Below, piece by piece: positions 26,114 through 34,637 of a stretch of 56,652 nt of DNA. The position numbers and the translations under genes are program-made. How positions within the stretch are numbered: the first letter of the stretch is position 1; each line of letters begins with the position of its first letter. The notes beneath the pieces are model-generated. The model was not told the origin of the DNA, ran no database searches, and saw nothing but the letters and a program-made list of their open reading frames with translations. Origin of the DNA: Candidatus Krumholzibacteriota bacterium (GTDB lineage Bacteria; Krumholzibacteriota; Krumholzibacteriia; JAJRXK01); contig JAJRXK010000094.1 in the NCBI GenBank assembly GCA_024276305.1, positions 1 through 56,652 of the forward strand. Reading direction: 5' to 3'.

Positions 26114-26556
26114 CAGTTTCTCGGAGCGGTGGGGGAGGACTCCTCGACGAGGGGGCGACGCCGAAATACCCAGAACTCGCTCAGCAGGAAATTCGACAGC
26201 ATTCCGGCCCCGATCCCCGCGAGATTCGCCAGGAGATAGATCCAGCCCAGACGGTGTACCAAGGCCAGGAGGACCAGGTAGTTGAGAATGGCTCCGACCG
26301 ACGACGAGAGGTAGTAACGCAACAAGCGCGCGAAGTACTCGCGTCCGCCGCGGTGGGGATTCGCGCGCCAGGTCCATCGATTGTTGAGATGGAAGTTGTG
26401 AAAGATGGCGATGGCGATGGCCAAGGGGGAGGCCCATTCCAGCACCAGGCCGGCTAGGTCGTGGGCCAGATAGAGCGCGAGGTTGTGCACCACCACGCCC
26501 ATTGCTCCGACCACGGAGAAGCGCAGGGGGCGCAGATGCAGAATGCGTCGCAGCAT
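26113..26556 (-). CDS. GtrA-like polyprenyl-sugar flippase family protein
   Basis: A 147-aa protein with four membrane helices. It has the GtrA pattern LRFSVVGAMGVVVHNLALYL, then AIAIFHNFHLNNRWTW with the conserved N.(R/K)W.(F/W), then LLRYYLSSSVGAILNYLVLL and LLSEFWVFRR at the end. GtrA proteins are thought to move polyprenyl-phosphate-linked sugars across the inner membrane for a periplasmic glycosyltransferase, which matches the GT39 gene that follows. The start at 26556 gives the standard length; the frame extends upstream, but that part is antisense to the OGDH gene. The ribosome site is weak (AAGAG). Confidence 0.82.
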   Translation of the reverse strand: MLRRILHLRPLRFSVVGAMGVVVHNLALYLAHDLAGLVLEWASPLAIAIAIFHNFHLNNRWTWRANPHRGGREYFARLLRYYLSSSVGAILNYLVLLALVHRLGWIYLLANLAGIGAGMLSNFLLSEFWVFRRRPLVEESSPTAPRN

Positions 26557-26769
26557 GGGACCCACTCTTCGGGGTTGCGGCCGAGGGAATGACGGGGCGA
26601 TCCTCGTGCCCTCGAAGCTTCCAGCACTGTTGCCCCAGCCCCGTTCAGCGTCAACACCGAGATCCTCTCCGCTTCCAGACCCCGGTTTTTCGGTGGCGAT
26701 GTCTTCTGCTCGACCTAGCTTGGGCCCAGCCCCGTCGCGGTCCCCAGCCCGGAGAGACGAGCAGCGATC

Positions 26770-27243
26770 ATGTCCCCAGATCTGCATTTCGGTTCCGGAT
26801 TCCAGGAGCGTCGGTCCGAACTGCGTCGCAACTGGCTCGACCCCCTGGCCGTGGCCTTTCGACGCTTCGGGTATCTCGGAGCGACCTTGGATCCCCTCGG
26901 CCGGCTGCGCCCGGAACTCCATCCCGACATCGTCGAAGCCTCGAAGCAGGCCGACCCCCGCCGGGTCGCAGAACTCCGCCGCGCCTACTGCGGATCCTTG
27001 GGAGTGGAGTTCGGACATCTTCGCGACCGGGAACGGGCCATGTGGCTCGCCGCCGCTCTGGAGTGCGAGGGCCCAACCGTCGACCTCGAGCGCTTCTACC
27101 GCCAAGTCCTGGAGACGGAGGTTCTCGAGGCCTTTCTGCACCGCCGCTACGTCGGCACCAAGCGCTATTCGATTGATGGCGGCGCAGGACTGATGCCGCT
27201 CCTGCACGAGATCCTCGCCGCGGGTCTGTCCGAGGAGGTCTAA
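26770..27243 (+). CDS. sucA: 2-oxoglutarate dehydrogenase E1, N-terminal 157 aa ending at an in-frame TAA
   Basis: First part of the E1 gene. It contains the family's FRRFGYLGATLDPLGR with HPDIV, AYCGSLGVEFGHLRDRERA and KRYSIDGGAGLMPLLHEILA, the last being the thiamine-diphosphate domain entry. The frame hits TAA at 27241-27243 after GLSEEV and resumes with VAILAMSHRGR, where intact enzymes read continuously (E..V.G.MAHRGR). The stop aligns with a variable hydrophilic position, often Glu or Asp; GAA would restore it. The lipoyl-domain-binding N-terminal extension of E. coli SucA is shorter here. No usable ribosome site precedes the next ATG, so efficient restart is unlikely. The 213-base gap upstream holds the divergent promoters for this gene and gtrA. 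Confidence 0.85.
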   Translation: MSPDLHFGSGFQERRSELRRNWLDPLAVAFRRFGYLGATLDPLGRLRPELHPDIVEASKQADPRRVAELRRAYCGSLGVEFGHLRDRERAMWLAAALECEGPTVDLERFYRQVLETEVLEAFLHRRYVGTKRYSIDGGAGLMPLLHEILAAGLSEEV

Positions 27244-27258
27244 GTCGCGATCCTGGCC

Positions 27259-29277
27259 ATGAGCCACCGCGGCCGCATCAACGCCATGGTGAATCTGGTC
27301 GGCATCGATCCGGTCGACCTCTTCACCGGACTCGAGGACGTGGACCCACGCAGCACCCTCGGGAGCGGCGACGTGAAGTATCACCTCGGCGCCACCGGTC
27401 GCTATCGAGATCACCGAGGCCGCGAAGTCGACCTGCACCTCGTGAGCAATCCGAGTCACCTCGAGGCCGTCGACCCGGTCCTCCTGGGGCGAGCTCGGGC
27501 TCGGCAGGCTCGACTCGGCGACCGGGATCGCACCCGGGTCCTTCCCATCTGCCTCCACGGCGACGCGGCCTTCGCCGGACAGGGCGTGACCGCCGAGGCG
27601 CTCAACCTCTCGGAACTTCCGGGCTACGAAGTCGGGGGCTGTGTCCACATCGTCCTCGACAATCGCATCGGATTCACCGCCGAGGCGGAGGCTCTCCAGT
27701 CCACGGCCTTCAGCTCCGACTTGGGAAGGCGGCTGGAAATCCCCATCCTGCGGGTCCACGGTGAGGACCCCGCCGCGATCGTCCGAGCCGCACATCTCGC
27801 CATCGCCTACCGCCAACGGTTTCACACCGACCTTCTCATCGACCTCTTCGTCTACCGGCGTCACGGCCACAGTGAGGTCGAAGACCCCACCACCACCTCT
27901 CCACAGCTCTACCAACAGATCCGGAACCGCCCTCCCCTTCACCGGATCCTGGCCGACCGAATGGGTCGAAGCGACGCAGAAGTGGAGGCGGAGACCCGCG
28001 AACTCACCCAGGCTCTTTCCGCGGCACAGAAAGAAGGGCGCCGGCGCGAAAGCCGTCCGGTGCTGAGTCGGCTTCCGGCCCATTGGAACGAGTACTTCGG
28101 CGGTCCCTACCAGCCGGACTACGAAGTTTCCACCGCCTGCTCGGTCGAGCTCCTCGAGAGACTGGCCGACACCCTGCTCCGCTGGCCCGAGGGATTCACG
28201 GTCCACGCAAAAGTGCGACGCCTCCTCGACCAACGGGCCGCGATGCTGCGCGGCGAAGGGAAGCTGGACTATGGTGCGGCCGAATGCGCGGCCTTCGCCG
28301 CCACTGCCGACGACGGATACACGGTCCGCCTCTCCGGACAGGACTGCCGGAGGGGGACCTTCAACCACCGCAACGCCACGATCTTCGACCAGGAGACCGG
28401 CGAAGCCTTCACCGCCCTCGAATCCTTCGGTCGCGATCCGGCCCGAGTGGAAATCATCGACTCGCCGCTGAGCGAAGAGGCCGTCCTCGCCTACGAGTAC
28501 GGTTACAGTCGGGATTGCCCCGACGGTTTGGTCCTGTGGGAGGCCCAGTTCGGAGACTTCGCGAATGGCGCCCAGATCCCCATCGATCAATTCCTGGCGG
28601 CCGGTGAGGACAAATGGGGCCTGCTCTCGGGTCTCACCCTGCTCCTTCCCCACGGCTACGAAGGGCAGGGACCCGAACACTCCAGCGCTCGCATCGAACG
28701 CTTCCTGACTCTGGCGTCCAAGCACAACCTGCAGATCTCGGCCCCGACCACCGCGGCCCAGTACTTCCATCTCCTACGCCGCCAGGTCCTGCGCCGGTGG
28801 AGAAAGCCTCTGGTGGTCTTCACTCCCAAGGGGATGCTCCGGGCCAAAGCGGCGACCTCACCGGTCTCGGAACTCGTGGAGGGCTCTTACCACCGGGTCC
28901 TGGAAGATCACAGCATCGACGACGCCACCCGCATCCTGATCTGTTGCGGGAAGATCGTGCACGAGCTGCGGGCTCACCGCCACCGCCTCGGGGACACCAC
29001 CACTGCGATCCTGAGTCTGGAGGACCTCTATCCCTTCCCCGAGACCGAACTCCGAGCCGCTCTGGCTCAGCATCCTCGGGCCCGCAAAGTCATCTGGGTG
29101 CAGGAGGAGCCGGCCAACATGGGGGCACGTTTCTACGTGCGACCCGAAATCGACCGAGTTGCCGACGGGCGCCACGTGACCACGGTCAAACGCAGCGCCA
29201 GCGCGAGTCCGGCCACCGGATCGACCAATGCACACCGTCTCGAACAGGAGACTCTCCTGCGCTGGGCCTTTCGTTGA
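27259..29277 (+). CDS. sucA: 2-oxoglutarate dehydrogenase E1, main 672 aa after the in-frame TAA
   Basis: Continuation of the same reading frame. It holds the catalytic core of the E1 component that decarboxylates 2-oxoglutarate with thiamine diphosphate in the TCA cycle. Hallmarks are MSHRGRINAMVNLVG, GSGDVKYHLGATG, LVSNPSHLEAVDPVLLGRAR, ICLHGDAAFAGQGVTAEALN, VLDNRIGFT and FVYRRHGHSEVEDP. Later stretches include GTFNHRNATIFDQETGEAF, QFGDFANGAQIPIDQFLAAG and LLLPHGYEGQGPEHSSARIE. The total gene would encode about 835 aa. No sucB (E2) gene lies nearby, although lipA at 37391 supports lipoylated dehydrogenases in the cell. It converges on the M6 protease gene with a 24-base gap. Confidence 0.9.
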   Translation: MSHRGRINAMVNLVGIDPVDLFTGLEDVDPRSTLGSGDVKYHLGATGRYRDHRGREVDLHLVSNPSHLEAVDPVLLGRARARQARLGDRDRTRVLPICLHGDAAFAGQGVTAEALNLSELPGYEVGGCVHIVLDNRIGFTAEAEALQSTAFSSDLGRRLEIPILRVHGEDPAAIVRAAHLAIAYRQRFHTDLLIDLFVYRRHGHSEVEDPTTTSPQLYQQIRNRPPLHRILADRMGRSDAEVEAETRELTQALSAAQKEGRRRESRPVLSRLPAHWNEYFGGPYQPDYEVSTACSVELLERLADTLLRWPEGFTVHAKVRRLLDQRAAMLRGEGKLDYGAAECAAFAATADDGYTVRLSGQDCRRGTFNHRNATIFDQETGEAFTALESFGRDPARVEIIDSPLSEEAVLAYEYGYSRDCPDGLVLWEAQFGDFANGAQIPIDQFLAAGEDKWGLLSGLTLLLPHGYEGQGPEHSSARIERFLTLASKHNLQISAPTTAAQYFHLLRRQVLRRWRKPLVVFTPKGMLRAKAATSPVSELVEGSYHRVLEDHSIDDATRILICCGKIVHELRAHRHRLGDTTTAILSLEDLYPFPETELRAALAQHPRARKVIWVQEEPANMGARFYVRPEIDRVADGRHVTTVKRSASASPATGSTNAHRLEQETLLRWAFR

Positions 29278-29301
29278 GGATCGGCCTCTGGCCCTACCGC
29301 A

Positions 29302-31902
29302 TCAACGAAGCAGGAGCATCTTCTGCTGGAAGCGGGCCGATCCGAAATCGAGTCGGTAGAGATAGATGCCACTGGCCACGCTTCGACCCGAATCGTCCTT
29401 GCCGTCCCACTCCGCTCGGTGGAAGCCCGCATCGAGGGTCGCGTCGACCAGGGTGCGCACCCTCCGACCGTGGAGATCGTGAATCCGCAACAGAACCCTC
29501 CCCGCGGTGGGAAGATCGTAGCGAATGGTGGTGCGAGGGTTGAAGGGATTGGGGTAGTTCTGGGCCAAACGCACCAACTGCGGTAGCGCTGGCGAGCCTC
29601 CGATGGTGGTGGCCGAAGAGACCAGGGTGAGTGCGGCGCTGAGCGCCGCGGTCTGCCCATCCGGATTCTCGAGGACCACGTCGTAGCTTCCCAGAGCTCC
29701 GCCGCTCGGGTCGAGGTCGAAACTCACCCGGTCGAAGTCCTCCCACCAAGCCCGCGTCGACACGATGTCCGGATGACCGGCCGAGACCAGACGCAGAAGG
29801 CAGCCCGGCTGCACTTCCTGACCGCCCACGATCTGCAGGCGAATGGTCGAGGAATCGACCGAGGCGGTGTCCGGACTCACTCCGGTCAACCGGGGGGGAA
29901 AGGCCCCTCCCTCGAAGACGACCTGAATGGAATCGCCTCGGGCCACGGGATCGCGAAGCACGAAATTCGTGGCGCGGCCCGCATTGGTCCGCGCGGTGGG
30001 AGTGGTCGAGGAATCGAAGAGGGCCGCAGCGCTGGTGCCCGGCCACGGATCTCCCGAGTCTCCCCGATTGCCACCCACAGCGGCCAGGAGATCGAAGCGG
30101 CCGTCGCCTTCTTGGACCACCAGACCCCGAGTCCGCGACTCGGAATTCCCACCACTGTTCCCGCTGGCGCTTTGGAGCACCTCCCGGTCGAGGTGATAGA
30201 GCAACAGGCCCGAGCCGTGCAGCTGAGCATCGAAGCCCAGGGGCTGACGGTTCTCCACCAACCACGATTCGCTGAGTGGATTGTCCAGATCGGTCGATGG
30301 CTGGAACCATCCCTGTCGGTGTACCTCGAAATCCGCCCGGTAGTCCTCTCCCCCCCCAGCCACGACGATGTTGTCCACGAGGAATGGAGAACAGGTCGAA
30401 ACGTAGTTGCCGTCCTCGTTGGAGAAGGCCTCGTCGGAACGGAAGCGGAACTTGAGCCGGTAGTCCGTGGCCCCGGCGCCCAGAACACCGGTCAGATCAT
30501 GGGTCGCATGGCCCGCACTGCTGCCGTCGTAGACCGCCAGAGTCGTTTCCACCCCACCGACTTCGGCAAGCACGAAGGCGAAGTCGAAGCCGGATTCGGA
30601 ATCGAGCTGATAGTCGTAGTCGAAGGAGACCGGTCCGATCCCGTCGAAGCGGAAGTCGTGAGCCACCGTCTCCCACCACCCATTGCCATAGCCCTTGGCA
30701 GCGTTCCAACCCCGCGCCGCACTTTCGGCCGCGGTCAGACCCACCGCCAGGGATGCGGATCCGGCCAGCACGCAGTCGGTCCGCCGACCCCAGCGTCGAT
30801 CCGGGAGGCGCAGTTCGTAGATGGTCCGACTGGTCTCCACCGTACCCAGAACCACCGTGGACTGGGGCCAGGGGATCTCCACGGTCTGCACCCACCCCAG
30901 CTCCTGCTTGGTCCAGGCGCTCATGTGAGCCGGACGGTCGGGAGAATTCCAGTTGCCGCTGGCCATCAGCCCCCAGTGTCCAATGCCCTGGGCTCCTCCA
31001 CCATTGATGTCGTAGAGATCCGGCAGTCCGAAGGCATGACCGAACTCGTGGCAGAACACCCCGATCTGCACTCGACCCACCCCTCCGCAACGCAATCCAG
31101 GTTGAAGGACATAGTCGTCGATGAGAATGGTGCCGCCGTTGGCACTGGGATCGTTGGTCTGAAAGGGAATGCTCCCGCTCACCGGCCACGCGGTGTAGCG
31201 CCAGCGATGGGACCAGAGATTCGGGCCGGTTCCCCCGCACTCTCCTCCCGCTTCCGCATGGACGAAAGCGACGAAGTCCACATAACCGTCATCGTCGCCA
31301 CTGTTGGGAACCCCGTCGGGCCCGTCGTTGTCGTAGAGCCCGAAGTCCACCGCCGGATCGTAGGCGACCAAGGTATTCGCGATGAGCTCGCCGGTCTTCG
31401 CGTCGTTGGGAGTCAGCCCGTTCGAGCTTCCTTCGTAGTAGGTGTCGGCCTGGGGGAGGACGTGCCATCCGAAGACTTGACCCCCAACATTGAGGAGGCC
31501 CTGACTCTGCTCGAGGTAGTAGGCGCGGAGGGTGAGACTATCGGGCTGGGTGGAGAAGAGGGCCTCTTCGAGTTCGAGGGGAGGATACTGGACCGAATCC
31601 GTGTTGGCGAAGCGAACCAAGAAGACGGGAATCTGGACGTTCCCCTGTACCGCTCCCGCGCTGACGGCCCGCTCGAGGGCCTGCCCCCCCCGCGACTCCC
31701 GCGCCAGGCGCGCGCGGGCGGCCATTCCCTTCCAGGCTCGGCCGAAGGCATAGGCCCCCGACCGACTCTCCCGCAACTCTCGAACTCCGGGAGGAAGGGG
31801 ACGCGAGGCGTCCTCGGGCGCGATCTGGGCCCATCCCCGCGAATCCATCGCAAGAAGCCCCACCGCAGCGAGGACACAGACAAGAACGACTCGGCGCAGC
31901 AT
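29302..31902 (-). CDS. secreted M6-family metalloprotease with C-terminal sorting (FlgD-like) domain
   Basis: An 866-aa exported zinc protease. Start at 31902 after GGAGG; the signal peptide ends SRGWAQ. The M6 (InhA/immune-inhibitor A) region begins NVQIPVFLVRFANTDSVQYP, has DDDGYVDFVAFVHAEAG, the zinc motif HEFGH in QIGVFCHEFGHAFGLPDLYD, and the distal WGLMASGNWNSP. Beta-rich domains follow, then a linker and NYPNPFNPRTTIRYDLP with a FlgD-Ig-like end that closes YLYRLDFGSARFQQKMLLLR. This C-terminal signature is typical of secreted proteins in FCB bacteria. A near-consensus sigma-54 promoter lies about 64 bases before the start, and the nearby NtrC-type regulator gene is a candidate activator. 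Confidence 0.9.
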   Translation of the reverse strand: MLRRVVLVCVLAAVGLLAMDSRGWAQIAPEDASRPLPPGVRELRESRSGAYAFGRAWKGMAARARLARESRGGQALERAVSAGAVQGNVQIPVFLVRFANTDSVQYPPLELEEALFSTQPDSLTLRAYYLEQSQGLLNVGGQVFGWHVLPQADTYYEGSSNGLTPNDAKTGELIANTLVAYDPAVDFGLYDNDGPDGVPNSGDDDGYVDFVAFVHAEAGGECGGTGPNLWSHRWRYTAWPVSGSIPFQTNDPSANGGTILIDDYVLQPGLRCGGVGRVQIGVFCHEFGHAFGLPDLYDINGGGAQGIGHWGLMASGNWNSPDRPAHMSAWTKQELGWVQTVEIPWPQSTVVLGTVETSRTIYELRLPDRRWGRRTDCVLAGSASLAVGLTAAESAARGWNAAKGYGNGWWETVAHDFRFDGIGPVSFDYDYQLDSESGFDFAFVLAEVGGVETTLAVYDGSSAGHATHDLTGVLGAGATDYRLKFRFRSDEAFSNEDGNYVSTCSPFLVDNIVVAGGGEDYRADFEVHRQGWFQPSTDLDNPLSESWLVENRQPLGFDAQLHGSGLLLYHLDREVLQSASGNSGGNSESRTRGLVVQEGDGRFDLLAAVGGNRGDSGDPWPGTSAAALFDSSTTPTARTNAGRATNFVLRDPVARGDSIQVVFEGGAFPPRLTGVSPDTASVDSSTIRLQIVGGQEVQPGCLLRLVSAGHPDIVSTRAWWEDFDRVSFDLDPSGGALGSYDVVLENPDGQTAALSAALTLVSSATTIGGSPALPQLVRLAQNYPNPFNPRTTIRYDLPTAGRVLLRIHDLHGRRVRTLVDATLDAGFHRAEWDGKDDSGRSVASGIYLYRLDFGSARFQQKMLLLR

Positions 31903-31965
31903 GGAGCCTCCGGGCACGATCGACCACGGGACGACCCAAGCGTCGCCCACCTGCGGCAGAAGAAG

Positions 31966-31981
31966 TGCAGAGAACGGGCCA
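31966..31981 (-). promoter_or_regulatory. sigma-54 (RpoN) promoter of the M6 protease gene
   Basis: Minus-strand sequence TGGCCCGTTCTCTGCA against the consensus TGGCACGnnnnTTGCA: 10 of 12 defined positions match, including the invariant GG and GC at correct 10-base spacing. Transcription would start near 31954, giving a leader of about 50 bases before the protease start. It lies in the 102-base gap after the barrel gene. Confidence 0.65.
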
Positions 31982-32004
31982 GTCCTCGTCCGCTCGGTCG
32001 GGGA

Positions 32005-33327
32005 TCAGATGCTCGCCCTCAGGGAGGCGCTCACCAGCGTGAGGCGGGAGTTGTCGGCATCGCGGCGATGACGTTCGGGCTCATCGCTCAGGAAGAATTC
32101 GAAGGAGAGGTGATCGGAGAGTCGAAGCCCTCCCAACAGACTGGTCCGAAAGAATTGGTAGTTGCTGTAGAGGTCCAGACCTCCGGACGCCTCTCGCGAG
32201 TAGCGCCGATCTCCCCACTCTTCGCTGAGACTGAACCACCAGCGATCACTCCCGAAATAATCGATGTGAACCACCAGACTGGGTTGAGTGTAGACATCTT
32301 CCACTTCCATGGAGGAACTCAACCACGACCACCGAGGTTCCACTCCGAACTCCAGACTTCCCCTCGAGTAGAGGAGGTCTCCCCCCACCCGGCCGGTGAA
32401 GATGTCGAAGTAGACCGAAGTGTTCTCGTCCGGTCGCAACCACTCCAGAGGAGTCCTCCAACGCAGACGCCAATGGTCGGAGAGAGGAATCAGCAACTGC
32501 GGATCGAGGGTGAGATCCCAGAAGGGTTGGCGCACTTCCGGTTCCTGGTAGACCCGCCGCTCCACTGCGGGCCGGAACTGGAGACGCCAACCATCGAGGA
32601 CTTCGAATCCGAGGTCTGCGTAGGCGAAGAAGTGGTCGTAGGAGATCGCGGTGGAGTCACGAACATCCTTGGACCCACCACCCACCTCGATGTCGATCCA
32701 GTGCTTCCACCCCTCGCGCCAGCTCACGGTCGTGGAGACATCGGCTCGATCGTAGTCGAGTTCGTAGACACTCCGGGTGTCGAATCGAAGGCTCTGTCCC
32801 TTGGCCCGCAGTCCCAGCTCCCACGACGCATTCATCCGACGCCGCCACTGCAGTCGAAGACGGCCCTCTTGATTGTCGCTGTCCAGACTGAAGTCCGCGT
32901 CACGACGGAATTGCCGGGCCTGGAGATCGAAGTCCACATTCCAGCGGTCCCGCGAGTCGGGCCGCCAGTCGAGATCGAATTCGAGGCCCTCGCGGTCGAG
33001 TTCGCTGCCCGTCGACAACCGCGACGAGAGCTTGGTCCGCAGCGTCGGACTCTCGCGGGAAAGGGCGGCTTCGGCCGCCACCCGCATTTCCGTGAACACG
33101 TCGGCGGTATCCCGGAAGGTGGCTTCACTGTCGAGGAGGCCACCGGTGAGGTCATCGGTGATCCGGAAGATCTGACTGAAGCTGTCCACCCCCAGCTCGA
33201 GGACCGCCGAAGGAACCCACTCCGAGGATTGAGCCGATGCGTCGCGCGCAACAATGCCGATCGTCGCGATGCTCAGCAGCACCACGACGATGCGCGGACG
33301 AGAAGCGGGAGGAAGGACAGAAGTCAT
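32005..33327 (-). CDS. outer-membrane beta-barrel protein of unknown function
   Basis: A 440-aa exported protein. A signal peptide (IVVVLLSIATIGIVARDASA) is followed by about 400 residues of alternating polar/hydrophobic strands rich in Arg, Trp and Asp with short turns, for example RWNVDFDLQARQFRRDADFS and WWFSLSEEWGDRRYSREASG. This is typical of a barrel of around 20 strands. The family is not recognised. It begins 8 bases after the stop of the helical periplasmic gene, so the two form an operon driven by the sigma-54 promoter at 34485-34500. Confidence 0.75.
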   Translation of the reverse strand: MTSVLPPASRPRIVVVLLSIATIGIVARDASAQSSEWVPSAVLELGVDSFSQIFRITDDLTGGLLDSEATFRDTADVFTEMRVAAEAALSRESPTLRTKLSSRLSTGSELDREGLEFDLDWRPDSRDRWNVDFDLQARQFRRDADFSLDSDNQEGRLRLQWRRRMNASWELGLRAKGQSLRFDTRSVYELDYDRADVSTTVSWREGWKHWIDIEVGGGSKDVRDSTAISYDHFFAYADLGFEVLDGWRLQFRPAVERRVYQEPEVRQPFWDLTLDPQLLIPLSDHWRLRWRTPLEWLRPDENTSVYFDIFTGRVGGDLLYSRGSLEFGVEPRWSWLSSSMEVEDVYTQPSLVVHIDYFGSDRWWFSLSEEWGDRRYSREASGGLDLYSNYQFFRTSLLGGLRLSDHLSFEFFLSDEPERHRRDADNSRLTLVSASLRASI

Positions 33328-33335
33328 GAAGGTTC

Positions 33336-34439
33336 TTATCGACTCCGATCGTCCAACCAGTTGCGGATTCGGGTCAGGAGGTCGACGGTGGCCCGGTGGT
33401 GGCGAATCGCCTGCGGCAGGTCACCCGCGCCGAGGGCTCGGAGGCTTCGATCGTGCTCCTCGCGGGCCCGGTCGTACATCCGACGCACCTGGGACGGAGT
33501 TCTGGCATCGAGTTGTTCTCCCAGATCGGCCAGAGCTCTTTCGACTCGATCCACCGCCTGACGAATCTGCTCGGCATCCGGGCCGTTCGCTCCGGCATCG
33601 AAGGCCCGACCCAAGCTCCTCGCCTTGTCCAGAAGATCCATCGCCCGCCGAGGATGACCCGATCGGAACTGCTCTTCGCTGCGGCGCAGCAGATCCGCGG
33701 CCCGGTCGAAGCGCTGACGTTGGGACGGACTCATGGTGTCGCGATGCTGACCTGCTTCGTCCAGAAAGCGCCGAGCCTGATCGAGCATCGTCTCGTAGCG
33801 CCGCGCGAGTCCCGGACCGTCGAGACGCGCCGCCGCCGAGCGCATGAGTTCCAACGCGGCCTGCCCCAGGCGCAGAGACACTTCGAAGTCGCCGTCACGA
33901 TACTGACGCTCTGCTCGCTCCACCTGACTCTGCACTCGTCGCAAGAGCTCCCTCAGGTTGGCATCGCCACTCTCGGAGACCTGATCGTGCGCGCGTCCCA
34001 GTGCATCGCGCGCCTGCTCCAACACCCGCTGCGCCCGACGCTGCAGGGTCACTTCTTCGCGCAACAACTTGCCGGCCTGCAGAGCGGTGTCTCTGGCCCG
34101 CAGGGAGAGGGTGATGGCTTGACGCAAGCGGGGACGGGCGGTCATCAGCGGCGTCTCCGCACTGAGTTGGGAGAAGATCTGCTCGGCCCGTCTCTGCAGC
34201 GCGAAGGCGGCCGACAGCAGATCCTGAGACTTGGGGACATCGGCTTCGCGGACCTCCGCGGCCACCTTCTCCAAGACCTCCCCGGTCCGAGAGAAGACCT
34301 GGCGAGCGTGGTCGATCTCGTCACGGAAGTCGCCCCGCTGGGCATGGGCAAGAGGAGCTGCGAGGCCCGCGCAGACCACCACCAGGCTCAGACACCCGAG
34401 GCTTCGCCGGATCCGATTCCAGAGGGTGGTGCTCTTCAT
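33336..34439 (-). CDS. secreted, highly helical (coiled-coil) periplasmic protein
   Basis: A 367-aa protein with signal peptide MKSTTLWNRIRRSLGCLSLV to LAAPLAHAQ. The mature part is almost entirely helical, rich in Arg, Glu, Ala, Gln and Leu, with internally similar units of about 45-50 residues, for example QRFDRAADLLRRSEEQFRSG and LLRRVQSQVERAERQYRDGD. Each unit ends in a G(D/H)(F/P)..(A/S) turn reminiscent of tetratricopeptide-like pairs. No enzyme motif is visible. The start at 34439 follows GGGGAGGAG. The gene ends in TAA and is followed at once by the barrel gene. Such pairs often scaffold an outer-membrane channel, which is inference. Confidence 0.75.
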   Translation of the reverse strand: MKSTTLWNRIRRSLGCLSLVVVCAGLAAPLAHAQRGDFRDEIDHARQVFSRTGEVLEKVAAEVREADVPKSQDLLSAAFALQRRAEQIFSQLSAETPLMTARPRLRQAITLSLRARDTALQAGKLLREEVTLQRRAQRVLEQARDALGRAHDQVSESGDANLRELLRRVQSQVERAERQYRDGDFEVSLRLGQAALELMRSAAARLDGPGLARRYETMLDQARRFLDEAGQHRDTMSPSQRQRFDRAADLLRRSEEQFRSGHPRRAMDLLDKARSLGRAFDAGANGPDAEQIRQAVDRVERALADLGEQLDARTPSQVRRMYDRAREEHDRSLRALGAGDLPQAIRHHRATVDLLTRIRNWLDDRSR

Positions 34440-34484
34440 GATGATCTCCTCCCCAAGGGGGCAGTCGTGGGAACACCCCTCGAC

Positions 34485-34500
34485 TGCACACTCCGTTCCC
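34485..34500 (-). promoter_or_regulatory. sigma-54 promoter of the helical-protein/barrel operon
   Basis: Minus-strand GGGAACGGAGTGTGCA matches TGGCACGnnnnTTGCA at 9 of 12 defined positions with correct GG-N10-GC spacing. The start point would be about 34473, about 34 bases before the ATG at 34439. It lies directly downstream of the gene for a sigma-54 activator (34638-35981). An interrupted inverted repeat with CCTTGG/CCAAGG arms at about 34531-34564 is at a reasonable distance for an activator site. Confidence 0.55.
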
Positions 34501-34637
34501 AAAGCCCCAATGGGGAGAAAGTTCCGTAAGTCCTTGGTTCGGCTTGGGTTGAGTGAGGCCCAAGGCGGGCAGCCCCCCCGGTTGCCCCCGGTGAAGTGTA
34601 CGCTGAGGTACAGAGCGTGTGTCCCCGCTCCCCCATC

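Noticed and set aside
26557-28770. Upstream extension of the GtrA frame on the minus strand (885 codons in all)
   Set aside because: Only the last 147 codons match GtrA. The rest is antisense to 2-oxoglutarate dehydrogenase and has shadow-type composition.
29773-33561. 1262-codon open frame on the + strand
   Set aside because: It is antisense to the M6 protease and barrel genes, which have signal peptides, ribosome sites and family motifs. The frame has none.
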